A stretch of DNA of 64,000 bases from Sphingopyxis sp. LK2115 (lineage in GTDB: Bacteria > Pseudomonadota > Alphaproteobacteria > Sphingomonadales > Sphingomonadaceae), in NCBI RefSeq assembly GCF_014595975.1, contig NZ_JABWGQ010000047.1:91833-155832 (forward strand), read 5' to 3'. The translations under genes and the position numbers were made by a program. The notes under the pieces were generated by a model, which was not told the origin of the DNA, did not search any database, and worked only from the letters and a program-made list of their open reading frames with translations. This document shows, piece after piece, positions 35,083 to 42,980 of this stretch (within the stretch, counting starts at the first letter, position 1; each line of letters opens with the position of its first letter).

Positions 35083-35722
35083 ACTGGCGCTGCTGATCCT
35101 CGCGCTCGCGCCCGTCACGGCGCAGGCGAAGGACAAGCTGCCGCCCGACGCCTTTGCGGCGACGCTGCCGCCGCCGCCTCCGCCGCCGGTGGCGAACGGT
35201 TCGATCTTTCAGGGCGCCTATGTGCCGCTGACGTCGGGCGGGCGCGCGGGCGCGGTCGGCGACATCGTCACGATCCAGCTCGTCGAGCGCACCGCGGCAA
35301 CGAAAAGCAACGCCGCGGGCACGCAGCGCGACGGCAGCATCGGTCTCAACCCGCCGACCACCGGCCCGCTCGCCTTCTTCGACCCCAGCGACATCGGCAT
35401 GGGCGGCGGCCAGCAGTTCAAGGGCAAGGGCGAAGCGTCGCAATCGAACGCGCTGTCGGGCGAGATCAGCGTGACCGTCGCTGCCGTCTATCCCAACGGC
35501 ACGATGCTGGTGAAGGGCGAGAAGTTCCTGACGCTCAATCGCGGCGACGAGCGGGTCCAGATTTCGGGCATCGTGCGCGCCATCGACATCAGCCCCGACA
35601 ATCGCATCCTTTCGACGCGCGTTGCCAATGCGACGATCCGCTACGTCGGCAAGGGCGAGATTGCGCGCGCCAGCCGCCAGGGCTGGCTGCAACGCTTTTT
35701 CTCGATCATCAGCCCCTTTTAG
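35063..35722 (+). CDS. flgH: Flagellar L-ring protein FlgH, without lipobox
   Basis: Outer-membrane ring around the rod. A 219-residue product with a hydrophobic N-terminal signal (ELALLILALAPVTAQA) and typical FlgH blocks: GSIFQGAYVPLTSGGRAGAVGDIVTIQLVERT, FKGKGEASQSNALSGEISVTVAAVYPNGTMLVKGEKFLTLNRGDERVQISGIVR and SPDNRILSTRVANATIRYVGKGEIA. There is no Cys in the signal region, so the usual lipoprotein modification cannot occur; a signal-peptidase I cleavage after AQA is expected. The start lies inside flgG. Confidence 0.92.
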   Translation: MRRRLSELALLILALAPVTAQAKDKLPPDAFAATLPPPPPPPVANGSIFQGAYVPLTSGGRAGAVGDIVTIQLVERTAATKSNAAGTQRDGSIGLNPPTTGPLAFFDPSDIGMGGGQQFKGKGEASQSNALSGEISVTVAAVYPNGTMLVKGEKFLTLNRGDERVQISGIVRAIDISPDNRILSTRVANATIRYVGKGEIARASRQGWLQRFFSIISPF

Positions 35723-35738
35723 GACCGAGGACATATCC

Positions 35739-36848
35739 GTGACCCAGCGTTCGACCCTTCTCACCCTTTTGGCGTTCGTCGTCGCGAGCTTTGCCTTTGC
35801 GGCGCCCGCCTATGCCGAGCGAATCAAGGATATGGGCCAGTTTCAGGGCCTGCGCGCCAACCAATTGACGGGCTATGGCATCGTCGTCGGGCTTGCGGGC
35901 ACGGGCGATGACAGCCTCGACTATTCGACGCTGGGGATGAAGGGTGCGGTGTCGCGCTTCGGCCTTACCCTGCCGCCGGGGGTCAATCCCGCGCTCAAAA
36001 ATGCCGCGGCGGTGATGATCACCGCCGAGTTGCCGCCCTTTGCCAAGCCCGGCCAGCGGCTCGACATCACCGTGTCGGCGATCGGCAAGGCGAAGTCCCT
36101 GCGCGGCGGCACGCTCGTGCTCGCGCCGCTCTATGGCGCCGATGGACAGATTTACGCGATGGCGCAGGGTAATCTGGTGATCGGCGGGCTCGGTGTCGAC
36201 GCCGCCGACGGGTCGAAGCTGACGGTCAATGTGCCGTCGAGCGGCCGGATCGCGGCCGGCGCGACGGTCGAGCGCGCGGTCGACACCGGCTTTGCGACGA
36301 GCGACTGGCTGACCTTCAACCTGCACCAGTTCGACGCGACCAATGCGAAGCGCGTCACCGACGCGATCAACGCCGACATTCCGGGCAGCGCGTCGATGAT
36401 CGACGGCGCCAGCATCGCGATCCGTGCCGCGGGCAATGGCGATGAACGGATGCGGTTGATGTCGCGGATCGAAAATCTGACCGTCACGCGCGCCGAGCCA
36501 CCTGCCAAGGTCATCGTCAACGCGCGCACCGGCACGGTCGTCATCAACGGCGCGGTCCGCGTCGGCACCGCCGCGGTCAGCCACGGCAAGCTCACCGTGT
36601 CGGTCAGGGAATCGCCGATGGTCGTGCAGCCCGCGCCGTTCAGCCGCGGCGAAACCGCGATCGAACCGTCGAGCGAAATCGAGGTGGCGGAGGAGTCGCG
36701 ACCCGCTTTCCTGATCAAGCCCAATGCCTCGCTCTCCGATCTGGTCGATTCGATCAACCGGCTCGGCGTTCCCCCCGGCGACCTGGTCGCCATCCTCGAG
36801 GCGCTGAGCCAGGCCGGCGCACTCACAGCAGAGCTGGTGATCATATGA
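35739..36848 (+). CDS. flgI: Flagellar P-ring protein FlgI
   Basis: Periplasmic ring subunit. GTG 35739 with GAGG upstream starts a clear signal peptide (RSTLLTLLAFVVASFAFAAPAYA) and gives 369 residues, a normal length; the frame extends upstream into flgH. Blocks: ERIKDMGQFQGLRANQLTGYGIVVGLAGTGDDS, LTLPPGVNPALKNAAAVMITAELPPFAKPGQRLDITVSAIG and LKPNASLSDLVDSINRLGVPPGDLVAILEALSQAGAL. The stop overlaps the flgJ ATG (ATGA). Confidence 0.95.
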   Translation: MTQRSTLLTLLAFVVASFAFAAPAYAERIKDMGQFQGLRANQLTGYGIVVGLAGTGDDSLDYSTLGMKGAVSRFGLTLPPGVNPALKNAAAVMITAELPPFAKPGQRLDITVSAIGKAKSLRGGTLVLAPLYGADGQIYAMAQGNLVIGGLGVDAADGSKLTVNVPSSGRIAAGATVERAVDTGFATSDWLTFNLHQFDATNAKRVTDAINADIPGSASMIDGASIAIRAAGNGDERMRLMSRIENLTVTRAEPPAKVIVNARTGTVVINGAVRVGTAAVSHGKLTVSVRESPMVVQPAPFSRGETAIEPSSEIEVAEESRPAFLIKPNASLSDLVDSINRLGVPPGDLVAILEALSQAGALTAELVII

Positions 36849-37141
36849 CGAGCCCCATTTCTTCCCTTTCGGCGTCGCCTGCCCCCGCGGCTGCGGGGGG
36901 CGGCGACGGCGGGCTGCGCAAGGCGGCCGAAGCGTTCGAGGCGGTGATCCTGCGCCAGCTGATGGCGTCGATGCGGCAGGCGAAACTCGGCGACGACATC
37001 TTCGGGTCGAGCGCGACCGACAATTTCCGCGAAATGGCCGATGCGCGCACCGCCGACAGCCTGGCCGCGATGCGCCAGTTCGGCATCGCCGACTTGGTCG
37101 AACGGCAGTTTCGCAGCCGCGTTGGCGGAGGCATGCAATGA
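36845..37141 (+). CDS. flgJ: Rod-binding protein FlgJ, single-domain
   Basis: Rod assembly cap. The 98 residues hold only the N-terminal rod-binding domain (LRKAAEAFEAVILRQLMASMRQAKLGDDIFGSSATDNFREMADARTADSLA). The C-terminal muramidase of enteric FlgJ is absent; a separate transglycosylase lies upstream of flhA. It overlaps flgI (ATGA) and the flgK ATG in the same way, so the three are translated together. Single-domain FlgJ is usual in alphaproteobacteria. Confidence 0.9.
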   Translation: MTSPISSLSASPAPAAAGGGDGGLRKAAEAFEAVILRQLMASMRQAKLGDDIFGSSATDNFREMADARTADSLAAMRQFGIADLVERQFRSRVGGGMQ

Positions 37142-38463
37142 GCGACCTGCTCGGCATCGGCTACAGCGGGCTCAAGGCCTATTCGCGCGCGCTGTCGACA
37201 ATCGGCGACAATATCGCCAATGCCCAGACGCCCGGATATGCACGTCGTCGCCTTGAGATGATGGAGGCGGTCGGCGGCGGCAATTCGATCTTCTACCGCG
37301 GCAGCACCCACCCCGGCGGCGTCGATATTCGCGGTCTCGACCGCTCGGTCGACCAGTGGCTGATCGCGGATTCGCGGCTGACTTCGGGCGATGCCGAGCG
37401 CGCGGCGGCCCGGCTCGACTGGCTCGGCAAGGTGGAGGGCGCGCTCAGCGACGAAACCAACGGGATCAAGACCGCGCTCACGACGCTCTTCACCACCGCC
37501 GACCAGCTCACCGCCGACCCCGCGAACCGGACGCTCCGCGCGCAGTTCCTGCAAGCCGTCGACGATGTGGCGTCGGGTTTTCGCACTGCCGCCGATCAGC
37601 TTGCAGGCATGAGCGAGGGGATATCGGGCGCCGCGGCGAGCGCGGTCAGCGACTTCAACGCCAATCTGGGCGCGCTTGAACAAATCAACATCGGGCTGCG
37701 CAAGGCGCGGCCGGGGTCGACCAACGAAGCGAGCCTGCTCGACGAGCGCGACCGGCTTCTCGATCGATTGTCGTCGCAGGCGGGCGTCAGCGCGACCTTC
37801 GATGCCAATGGCGCTGTGACGCTCCGCGCCGCAGGGACGGGCGATCTGCTCGTCGGTGGCGGCGTGGTTACGCCGATCGCCGTTACCACCGCGCCTGACG
37901 GCCGCCTGTCGTACAGCATCGGCGGCGCGCCGCTCGCGATTTCGACCGGCGCGCTTGCCGGATTGGCCGAGGGTGCGAACCACGTGGCCGACCAGCGCGC
38001 CGCGCTGGACACGATGGCGACCGACTTCGCGGCGCAGCTCAATGCCGCACACCAGGCGGGCATCGATGCGGGGGGCAATCCGGGACAACCGCTGTTCACC
38101 GGGGCAAGCGCGGCGACCTTGACCGCCGCGCCGCTGACGCCCGATCAGGTCGCCGCCGCCGATGCGTCGGGCGGCAACGGCAATATGCTGGCGTTCGGCG
38201 CGATGCGCGGCGCGAACGATCCCGAAGCGCGCTGGTCGGGACATATGGCGACGCAGGCACAGGCAGTCGCGGCAGCGCGCGCGCACGATGCCGCTGCGAC
38301 GACGCGCGCCGACGCGGCCGCTGCGGCGCGCGACAGCGTCAGCCAGGTCGATCTCGACACCGAAGCGGCCGAACTGTTGCGGTTCCAGCAAGCCTATTCG
38401 GCGGCCGCGCGCACGATCCAGGTCGCGCGCGAAACCATGCAAACGCTCTTGAGCTCGCTTTAA
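37138..38463 (+). CDS. flgK: Flagellar hook-filament junction protein FlgK
   Basis: First junction protein between hook and filament, 441 residues. The N-terminal DLLGIGYSGLKAYSRALSTIGDNIANAQTPGYARRRLEMMEA and the C-terminal SQVDLDTEAAELLRFQQAYSAAARTIQVARETMQTLLSSL are characteristic. The middle part (about 100-400) is variable and Ala-rich. ATGA overlap with flgJ indicates coupled translation; flgL follows 15 bases later. It is expressed here with the rod-hook operon, though in enteric bacteria flgKL also have a sigma28 promoter. Confidence 0.93.
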   Translation: MSDLLGIGYSGLKAYSRALSTIGDNIANAQTPGYARRRLEMMEAVGGGNSIFYRGSTHPGGVDIRGLDRSVDQWLIADSRLTSGDAERAAARLDWLGKVEGALSDETNGIKTALTTLFTTADQLTADPANRTLRAQFLQAVDDVASGFRTAADQLAGMSEGISGAAASAVSDFNANLGALEQINIGLRKARPGSTNEASLLDERDRLLDRLSSQAGVSATFDANGAVTLRAAGTGDLLVGGGVVTPIAVTTAPDGRLSYSIGGAPLAISTGALAGLAEGANHVADQRAALDTMATDFAAQLNAAHQAGIDAGGNPGQPLFTGASAATLTAAPLTPDQVAAADASGGNGNMLAFGAMRGANDPEARWSGHMATQAQAVAAARAHDAAATTRADAAAAARDSVSQVDLDTEAAELLRFQQAYSAAARTIQVARETMQTLLSSL

Positions 38464-38478
38464 GGAAGGTCCGGGACG

Positions 38479-39309
38479 ATGATCAACGCCGTCGGCAATC
38501 GCATGACGCGCGAAATCGCGCGCCAACAAAGCCTTGCGGACCAGCTCGAGCGGACGCAGATCCAGATTTCGGGCGGCAAGAAACTGTTGCGCATGTCCGA
38601 CGATCCGGTCGCGGCGCGGCGGATCGCGACGATTGGCACGACGCAGGCCAGCATGACCGCGTGGGCAGCAAACGTCAATTCGGCCGCCGCGCTCGTGTCG
38701 CAGGCCGATGGCGTCATGAAGTCGGTCGGCGATCTGATGACGCGCGCGCGCGAACTGACGCTCGCCGCGGTCAGCGAGTCCGCCAACCCGGCCGACCGCG
38801 CGACGATCGCCGCCGAACTCTCGACGATCGCCGACGAGATCGACGCGCTGGCCGCGTCGCGCGATTCGAATGGCGAGCCATTGTTTGCGGCGGGGCCGGC
38901 GCGTGTGATGCGTTTCGACGCCGACCTCAGCTTCGCGCCCGTCCCGTCGGCGGCCGACGTGTTCGTCCTTGGTGGCAACAGCCTGTCGACGGGGATTCGT
39001 GACGCTGCGGCCGCGGTCGTCGCGGGCGACACGGCGGCGATGAACCTGTCGCTTGGGACGCTTGCGGCGTCGATCAGCCATGTCGCCGACGCACATGCCG
39101 CGATCGGCCTGGCGGGCGGGCGACTAGACCGCATCGGCGACGGGCTGGCGGCGCGCGGGATCACCCTCAAGGACGAACGTTCGATCGTCGAGGATACCGA
39201 CCTGACCGTCGCGATCGCCGAGCTCCATGCCCAGGAACTGACGCTCAATGCCGCACAAGCGGCCTTTGCCAAGATCAACCGGCAGACCTTGTTCGATCTT
39301 TTGCGCTGA
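38479..39309 (+). CDS. flgL: Flagellar hook-filament junction protein FlgL
   Basis: Second junction protein, flagellin-like. The 276 residues have flagellin-type ends: MTREIARQQSLADQLERTQIQISGGKKLLRMSDDPVAARRIATIGTTQ at the N-terminus and EDTDLTVAIAELHAQELTLNAAQAAFAKINRQTLFDLLR at the C-terminus. AAGGAAGG lies before the ATG. It ends the flgB operon; a sigma28-like promoter for motAB begins six bases past its stop. Confidence 0.93.
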   Translation: MINAVGNRMTREIARQQSLADQLERTQIQISGGKKLLRMSDDPVAARRIATIGTTQASMTAWAANVNSAAALVSQADGVMKSVGDLMTRARELTLAAVSESANPADRATIAAELSTIADEIDALAASRDSNGEPLFAAGPARVMRFDADLSFAPVPSAADVFVLGGNSLSTGIRDAAAAVVAGDTAAMNLSLGTLAASISHVADAHAAIGLAGGRLDRIGDGLAARGITLKDERSIVEDTDLTVAIAELHAQELTLNAAQAAFAKINRQTLFDLLR

Positions 39310-39314
39310 GCGCG

Positions 39315-39342
39315 CTCAATATCGCGGCCACGCTGCCGTTAA
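39315..39342 (+). promoter_or_regulatory. Sigma28 promoter of motAB
   Basis: CTCAAT, 14 bases, then GCCGTTAA, the same arrangement as before flgM, fliD and fliC. The -35 box differs from the others by one base (C for T). The -10 ends 68 bases before the motA start. Confidence 0.72.
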
Positions 39343-39410
39343 ACATCAAGACGTCCTTTGGATTTGCGGGTGGCCGGTGATGTCCGGTGCCCGATTGGAG
39401 TGGCCTGCGC

Positions 39411-40274
39411 ATGTTTCCCGTTATCGGCATCGTCGTTCTGATCCTGCTGGTGTTCGGGGGTTTTGCGCTGACCGGCGGCAATCTCGGCCCCGTCCTGCAT
39501 GCGCTGCCGCACGAAATGCTCATCATCGGCGGCGCCGCGCTCGGCTCGCTCATCATCGGCAATTCGGGCGCCGATCTGAAGGCGCTCGCGGGCGGCCTCG
39601 GCAAGGTGTTCAAGGGGCCGCAGTATAAGAAACAGGATTATCTCGACTGCATCCTGCTCGTTTCGTCGCTGATGAAGATGATGCGCACCGAAGGGCCCGT
39701 CGCGGTCGAACCGCATATCGAGGATCCGAAAAACTCCGCGATTTTCCAGCAATATCCCAAGCTGTTGAAGGACGATACGCTCGTCCACCTGATCTGCGAC
39801 ACACTGCGTCTCGTCGTCGTTTCGTCGGGCACGCTCGACCCCCACGCTGTCGAGGAGGTCATGGACAACGCCCTGAAAAATCACCACCATCATAGCATGA
39901 GGCCCGCCGAGGGGCTGCAAAGCCTGGCCGATGCGTTGCCCGCGCTCGGCATCGTCGCCGCGGTGCTCGGCGTCGTCAAGACAATGGGTTCGATCGACAA
40001 GCCGCCCGAAATCCTTGGCGCGATGATCGGCTCGGCGCTTGTCGGCACCTTTCTGGGCGTGCTGCTTGCCTATGGCCTTGTCGGACCCTTTGCAACGCGC
40101 GCCAAGGCGGTGATCGAAAGCGACGGCGCTATCTATCATACGGTGAAGCAACTCATCATCGCCTCGCTCCACGGCCATCCGCAGCCGCTGGTGATCGAGG
40201 CCGCACGTTCGGGCGTCGATCATCATAACCAGCCGAGCTTTGCCGAGGTCTTTGACGGGATGCGGGGCCGCTGA
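39411..40274 (+). CDS. motA: Flagellar motor stator protein MotA
   Basis: Proton-conducting stator subunit. ATG 39411 gives 287 residues beginning MFPVIGIVVLILLVFGGFALTGGNLG, which aligns with classical MotA ends; a GTG at 39387 is less likely. Four TM helices are seen (about 1-22, 30-50, 168-190 and 200-220). Between the second and third lies the large cytosolic loop with EDPKNSAIFQQYPKLLKDDTLVHLICDTLRL, the rotor-contacting region. ALPALGIVAAVLGVV holds the conserved Pro. It shares a single base with motB (TGATG). Confidence 0.94.
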   Translation: MFPVIGIVVLILLVFGGFALTGGNLGPVLHALPHEMLIIGGAALGSLIIGNSGADLKALAGGLGKVFKGPQYKKQDYLDCILLVSSLMKMMRTEGPVAVEPHIEDPKNSAIFQQYPKLLKDDTLVHLICDTLRLVVVSSGTLDPHAVEEVMDNALKNHHHHSMRPAEGLQSLADALPALGIVAAVLGVVKTMGSIDKPPEILGAMIGSALVGTFLGVLLAYGLVGPFATRAKAVIESDGAIYHTVKQLIIASLHGHPQPLVIEAARSGVDHHNQPSFAEVFDGMRGR

Positions 40275-41137
40275 TGGCCGCGCGGCCCAATACGCCGATC
40301 CGCCCGATCATCGTCAAAAAGGTGATCGAGGCCGGGCATGGCGGCCATCATGGTGGCGCGTGGAAGGTCGCCTATGCCGACTTTGTCACGGCGATGATGG
40401 CCTTTTTCCTGCTCATGTGGCTGCTCGGCGCGACCAACGAAAAACAGCGCAAGGCGCTCGCCGACTATTTCGCGCCGACGATCGTGCAGAGCAAGCAGGA
40501 CACTGCGGGTTCGAACGGCCTGTTCGGCGGCGATTCGCTGGTGTCGGTCGATAAATATCCGCACGGCGCGGCGCAGACGGGAACGCGCGCGATGACGATC
40601 CCGCGCGATGCGGTGGGCGGCCCGCGCGAGGCATCGGGGCGCGAGCGCGAGGCCGAGTCGAAGCGGTTGAGCCTGCTCGCGCAGGCGATGAAGGACCGCG
40701 TCCTGAGCAAGGGCGACCTCAAGCGGCTGGCGCGCAACCTGCACTTTACCGAGACGATGGAGGGGCTGCGCATCGACATCGTCGACGACGCGGACTTTTC
40801 GATGTTTGCGCTCGGCACCAGCCAACTCACCCCGGCCGGCGCCAAATTATTTGCCGAAATCGCGGTGCCGATTGCCGAGGCGCCCAACCAGCTGATGATC
40901 CGCGGCCATACCGACGCCGCGCCCTGGTCGGCGAAATCGGGAACGAACAACTGGCGCCTGTCGGTCGACCGGGCCGAAGTGACGCGCCATTATCTCGAGT
41001 TCCGGGGCATTGAATCGAATCGCTTTGCACGAATCGAAGGGGTTGCCGATCGCGAACCCTATGTTCCCTCGGATCGATTCGACCCGCGCAACCGGCGCAT
41101 CTCGATCACGCTCGGCTGGCGCTCGGCAAGGAATTAG
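40274..41137 (+). CDS. motB: Flagellar motor stator protein MotB
   Basis: Stator anchor and proton-binding subunit, 287 residues. VAYADFVTAMMAFFLLMWLLG is the single TM helix with the essential Asp36. The periplasmic OmpA/MotB-like domain (about 175-280; LMIRGHTDAAPWSAKSGTNNWRLSVDRAEVTRHYLE and DPRNRRISITL) binds peptidoglycan. The conserved Pro-rich plug region follows the TM. Overlap with motA gives the balanced synthesis expected for a complex. Confidence 0.95.
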   Translation: MAARPNTPIRPIIVKKVIEAGHGGHHGGAWKVAYADFVTAMMAFFLLMWLLGATNEKQRKALADYFAPTIVQSKQDTAGSNGLFGGDSLVSVDKYPHGAAQTGTRAMTIPRDAVGGPREASGREREAESKRLSLLAQAMKDRVLSKGDLKRLARNLHFTETMEGLRIDIVDDADFSMFALGTSQLTPAGAKLFAEIAVPIAEAPNQLMIRGHTDAAPWSAKSGTNNWRLSVDRAEVTRHYLEFRGIESNRFARIEGVADREPYVPSDRFDPRNRRISITLGWRSARN

Positions 41138-41138
41138 C

Positions 41139-41202
41139 GCCAGTTTGGCAGCATATCGGAGATGGTTAACGCAGAAGCGTCGAAGATACTGCCAGTTTGG
41201 CA
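41139..41202. promoter_or_regulatory. Paired GCCAGTTTGGCA sites before the activator gene
   Basis: The 12-base sequence GCCAGTTTGGCA occurs twice, at 41139-41150 and 41191-41202, 52 bases apart (about five helical turns). The second, read as TGCCA-GTT-TGGCA, is a perfect 5-bp dyad. They lie between the motB stop and the sigma54-activator gene. Such pairs are usual for dimers of an activator, possibly its own enhancer sites (inference). Confidence 0.5.
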
Positions 41203-41317
41203 ATAATCTTTATTTTTGAATGACTTAATGACCACGCGATAAGCTTTTGTTTACCAGTTTCCTCAATTTCTGGGGCCATCGAAGGGGCGCCGAGCGGGCG
41301 GCGCGATGGAGACCAGA

Positions 41318-42385
41318 ATGACCGTGGGGCACAAGGAACAAGTGGCGCTCGAAGCGTCGATCATCGGGACAAGCGAAGGCGCGGCGCGGCTGCGCGAAAT
41401 GATCCGCCGCGTGGCGCGGTCGAACGCGTCGGTCATGCTTTGCGGTCCCTCGGGGTCGGGCAAGGAACTGGTGGCGCGGGCGATCCACCACGAAAGCGCC
41501 CGGGCGGGCAACGCCTTTTCGGCGATCAATTGCGGCGCGATCCCCGGCGAACTTATCGAATCCGAACTGTTCGGGCATGAAAAGGGCAGCTTCACCGGCG
41601 CCCATGCCCGCCGCATCGGCCATTTCGAGGCGAGCGAAGGCGGCACAATCTTCCTCGACGAAATCGGCGACATGCGCTTCGACATGCAGGTCAAACTGCT
41701 GCGCGTGCTGGAAGACCGGACAATCGTCCGCGTCGGGTCGAGCGAGGTAAAGCCCATCGACGTGCGCGTCATTTCGGCGACGCACCAGGATCTCGGCGCC
41801 GCGATCGCCGAAGGCAAATTCCGCGAAGACCTGTTCTTCCGGCTCGGCGTGGTTGTGCTTCAGGTCCCCAGCCTGGCGAGCCGCGCCGAGGATATTCCCG
41901 CGCTTATCCGCCATTTCCAGCGCAAGATGCCCGCCGATGCCAAGTGCCGCTTCGACGCCGGTGCGATGGCGACGCTGATGCAGCATCGCTGGCCGGGCAA
42001 TGTGCGCGAACTCAGAAACTTCGTCGAACGCGCCAGCGTCCTCCACGGCGGCGAGACGCTTGATGCGCAGGACGTCGCGATGCTCCTGAACCCCACCGCA
42101 GCGCTGGCACCGCGGCCCGCTGTCCCCACCAGCGCCGCCGCGGTGCCGGTCCGCCCGAACGATTCCGCCGCTCCGCTGCCTGCGGCGGCTGTGGCCAAGA
42201 CGCCGGCACCGGGCCGACCGATCGACCTCAAGCGCGAGATCGAGACGATCGAACTTGAACAAATCCACGTCGCGCTCGACCTCGCCGACGGCATAATTTC
42301 GGAGGCCGCGCGCCTCTTGACGCTGAAGCGCACGACACTGATCGAAAAGATGCGCAAATATGGGGTCTATCAACAGGCTGCCTGA
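41318..42385 (+). CDS. Sigma54-dependent flagellar activator, FlbD/FleQ-like
   Basis: An AAA+ enhancer-binding protein of 355 residues. Walker [10 protein letters not shown] (about 42-50), the sigma54-contact loop as GSFTGA (about 90-95), Walker [10 protein letters not shown], the R-fingers region [10 protein letters not shown] and a C-terminal Fis-type HTH ([21 protein letters not shown]). There is no receiver or other sensory domain. Start ATG 41318 has GGAG six bases upstream; an in-frame ATG at 41306 is possible. It lies within the flagellar locus beside motAB, and four sigma54 promoters nearby are the likely targets. Names FlbD, FleQ and FlaC have been used for relatives. Confidence 0.85.
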   Translation: MTVGHKEQVALEASIIGTSEGAARLREMIRRVARSNASVMLCGPSGSGKELVARAIHHESARAGNAFSAINCGAIPGELIESELFGHEKGSFTGAHARRIGHFEASEGGTIFLDEIGDMRFDMQVKLLRVLEDRTIVRVGSSEVKPIDVRVISATHQDLGAAIAEGKFREDLFFRLGVVVLQVPSLASRAEDIPALIRHFQRKMPADAKCRFDAGAMATLMQHRWPGNVRELRNFVERASVLHGGETLDAQDVAMLLNPTAALAPRPAVPTSAAAVPVRPNDSAAPLPAAAVAKTPAPGRPIDLKREIETIELEQIHVALDLADGIISEAARLLTLKRTTLIEKMRKYGVYQQAA

Positions 42386-42450
42386 CGGTCTGTTCGAAGC
42401 AGGTTTCAGCACCCGCTGAAAAAAGGGAGCTCTGGTCCGCTCCTGAACCA

Positions 42451-42544
42451 CCCGGCCGCCCGTCCCCACCCAGGGCGGCCGGGTACCCAGCGGGTTTTCG
42501 ACGAAAGGAAACCGGCCCGCCCTTCTTGCGAAGGGTGGGCCGGT
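42451..42544. terminator. Tandem terminator hairpins between the activator and fliS
   Basis: Two strong inverted repeats lie back to back. The first has perfect 11-bp arms CCCGGCCGCCC (42451-42461) and GGGCGGCCGGG (42473-42483). The second has 14-bp arms (42511-42524 and 42531-42544) with one mismatch and a 6-base loop. The genes converge, so each hairpin may serve one direction. Downstream U-runs are short. Confidence 0.7.
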
Positions 42545-42570
42545 GCCGTTTCGCGAAAGCGGGAAAAGCG

Positions 42571-42960
42571 TCAGCGAAGCTGCCGCCAGGCGGCGCTGAT
42601 CGTCTTGATGCCCTCGAGCAGTTCGGCAAGCGCATCGGCGCTGTTCGTCGCCACGGCGTCGTCAAGCTTGCGCCGCATACTGCGGTAGACGCGCGACAGC
42701 GCCGCCGCGACGTCGCCGCCCTTGTCGTGGTCGAGATTGACGTCGAGCCCGATCAGGATCGTGCGTGCGCGGTGCGCGGGTTCGGTGGCCGATATGCGCT
42801 GCCCCTGCCGCACCATCGCCGCGAGCACGCCGACCGCGGTTTCGAGTTCGTCATAGAGCATCGTCACCAGCTCGACGGGGTCGGCGGCGGCGGCGCGGCT
42901 TTCATTCTGCAACCGGCGATAAAGCCCGGTTGCCCGGACGGTCGATGCGGTGGCGGTCAC
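42571..42960 (-). CDS. fliS: Flagellin export chaperone FliS
   Basis: Binds the flagellin C-terminus and prevents early polymerisation. The 129 residues are the family's usual length: YRRLQNESRAAAADPVELVTMLYDELETAVGVLAAMVRQG and RARTILIGLDVNLDHDKGGDVAAALSRVYRSMRRKLDDAVATNSADALAELLEGIKTISAAWRQL. The NVESAxPxELVxMLYD-type motif near residue 20 is recognisable. It follows fliD by 20 bases and is presumably in the same sigma28 unit. Confidence 0.9.
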   Translation of the reverse strand: MTATASTVRATGLYRRLQNESRAAAADPVELVTMLYDELETAVGVLAAMVRQGQRISATEPAHRARTILIGLDVNLDHDKGGDVAAALSRVYRSMRRKLDDAVATNSADALAELLEGIKTISAAWRQLR

Positions 42961-42980
42961 GGCGGTCCTCGGAATCCAGT

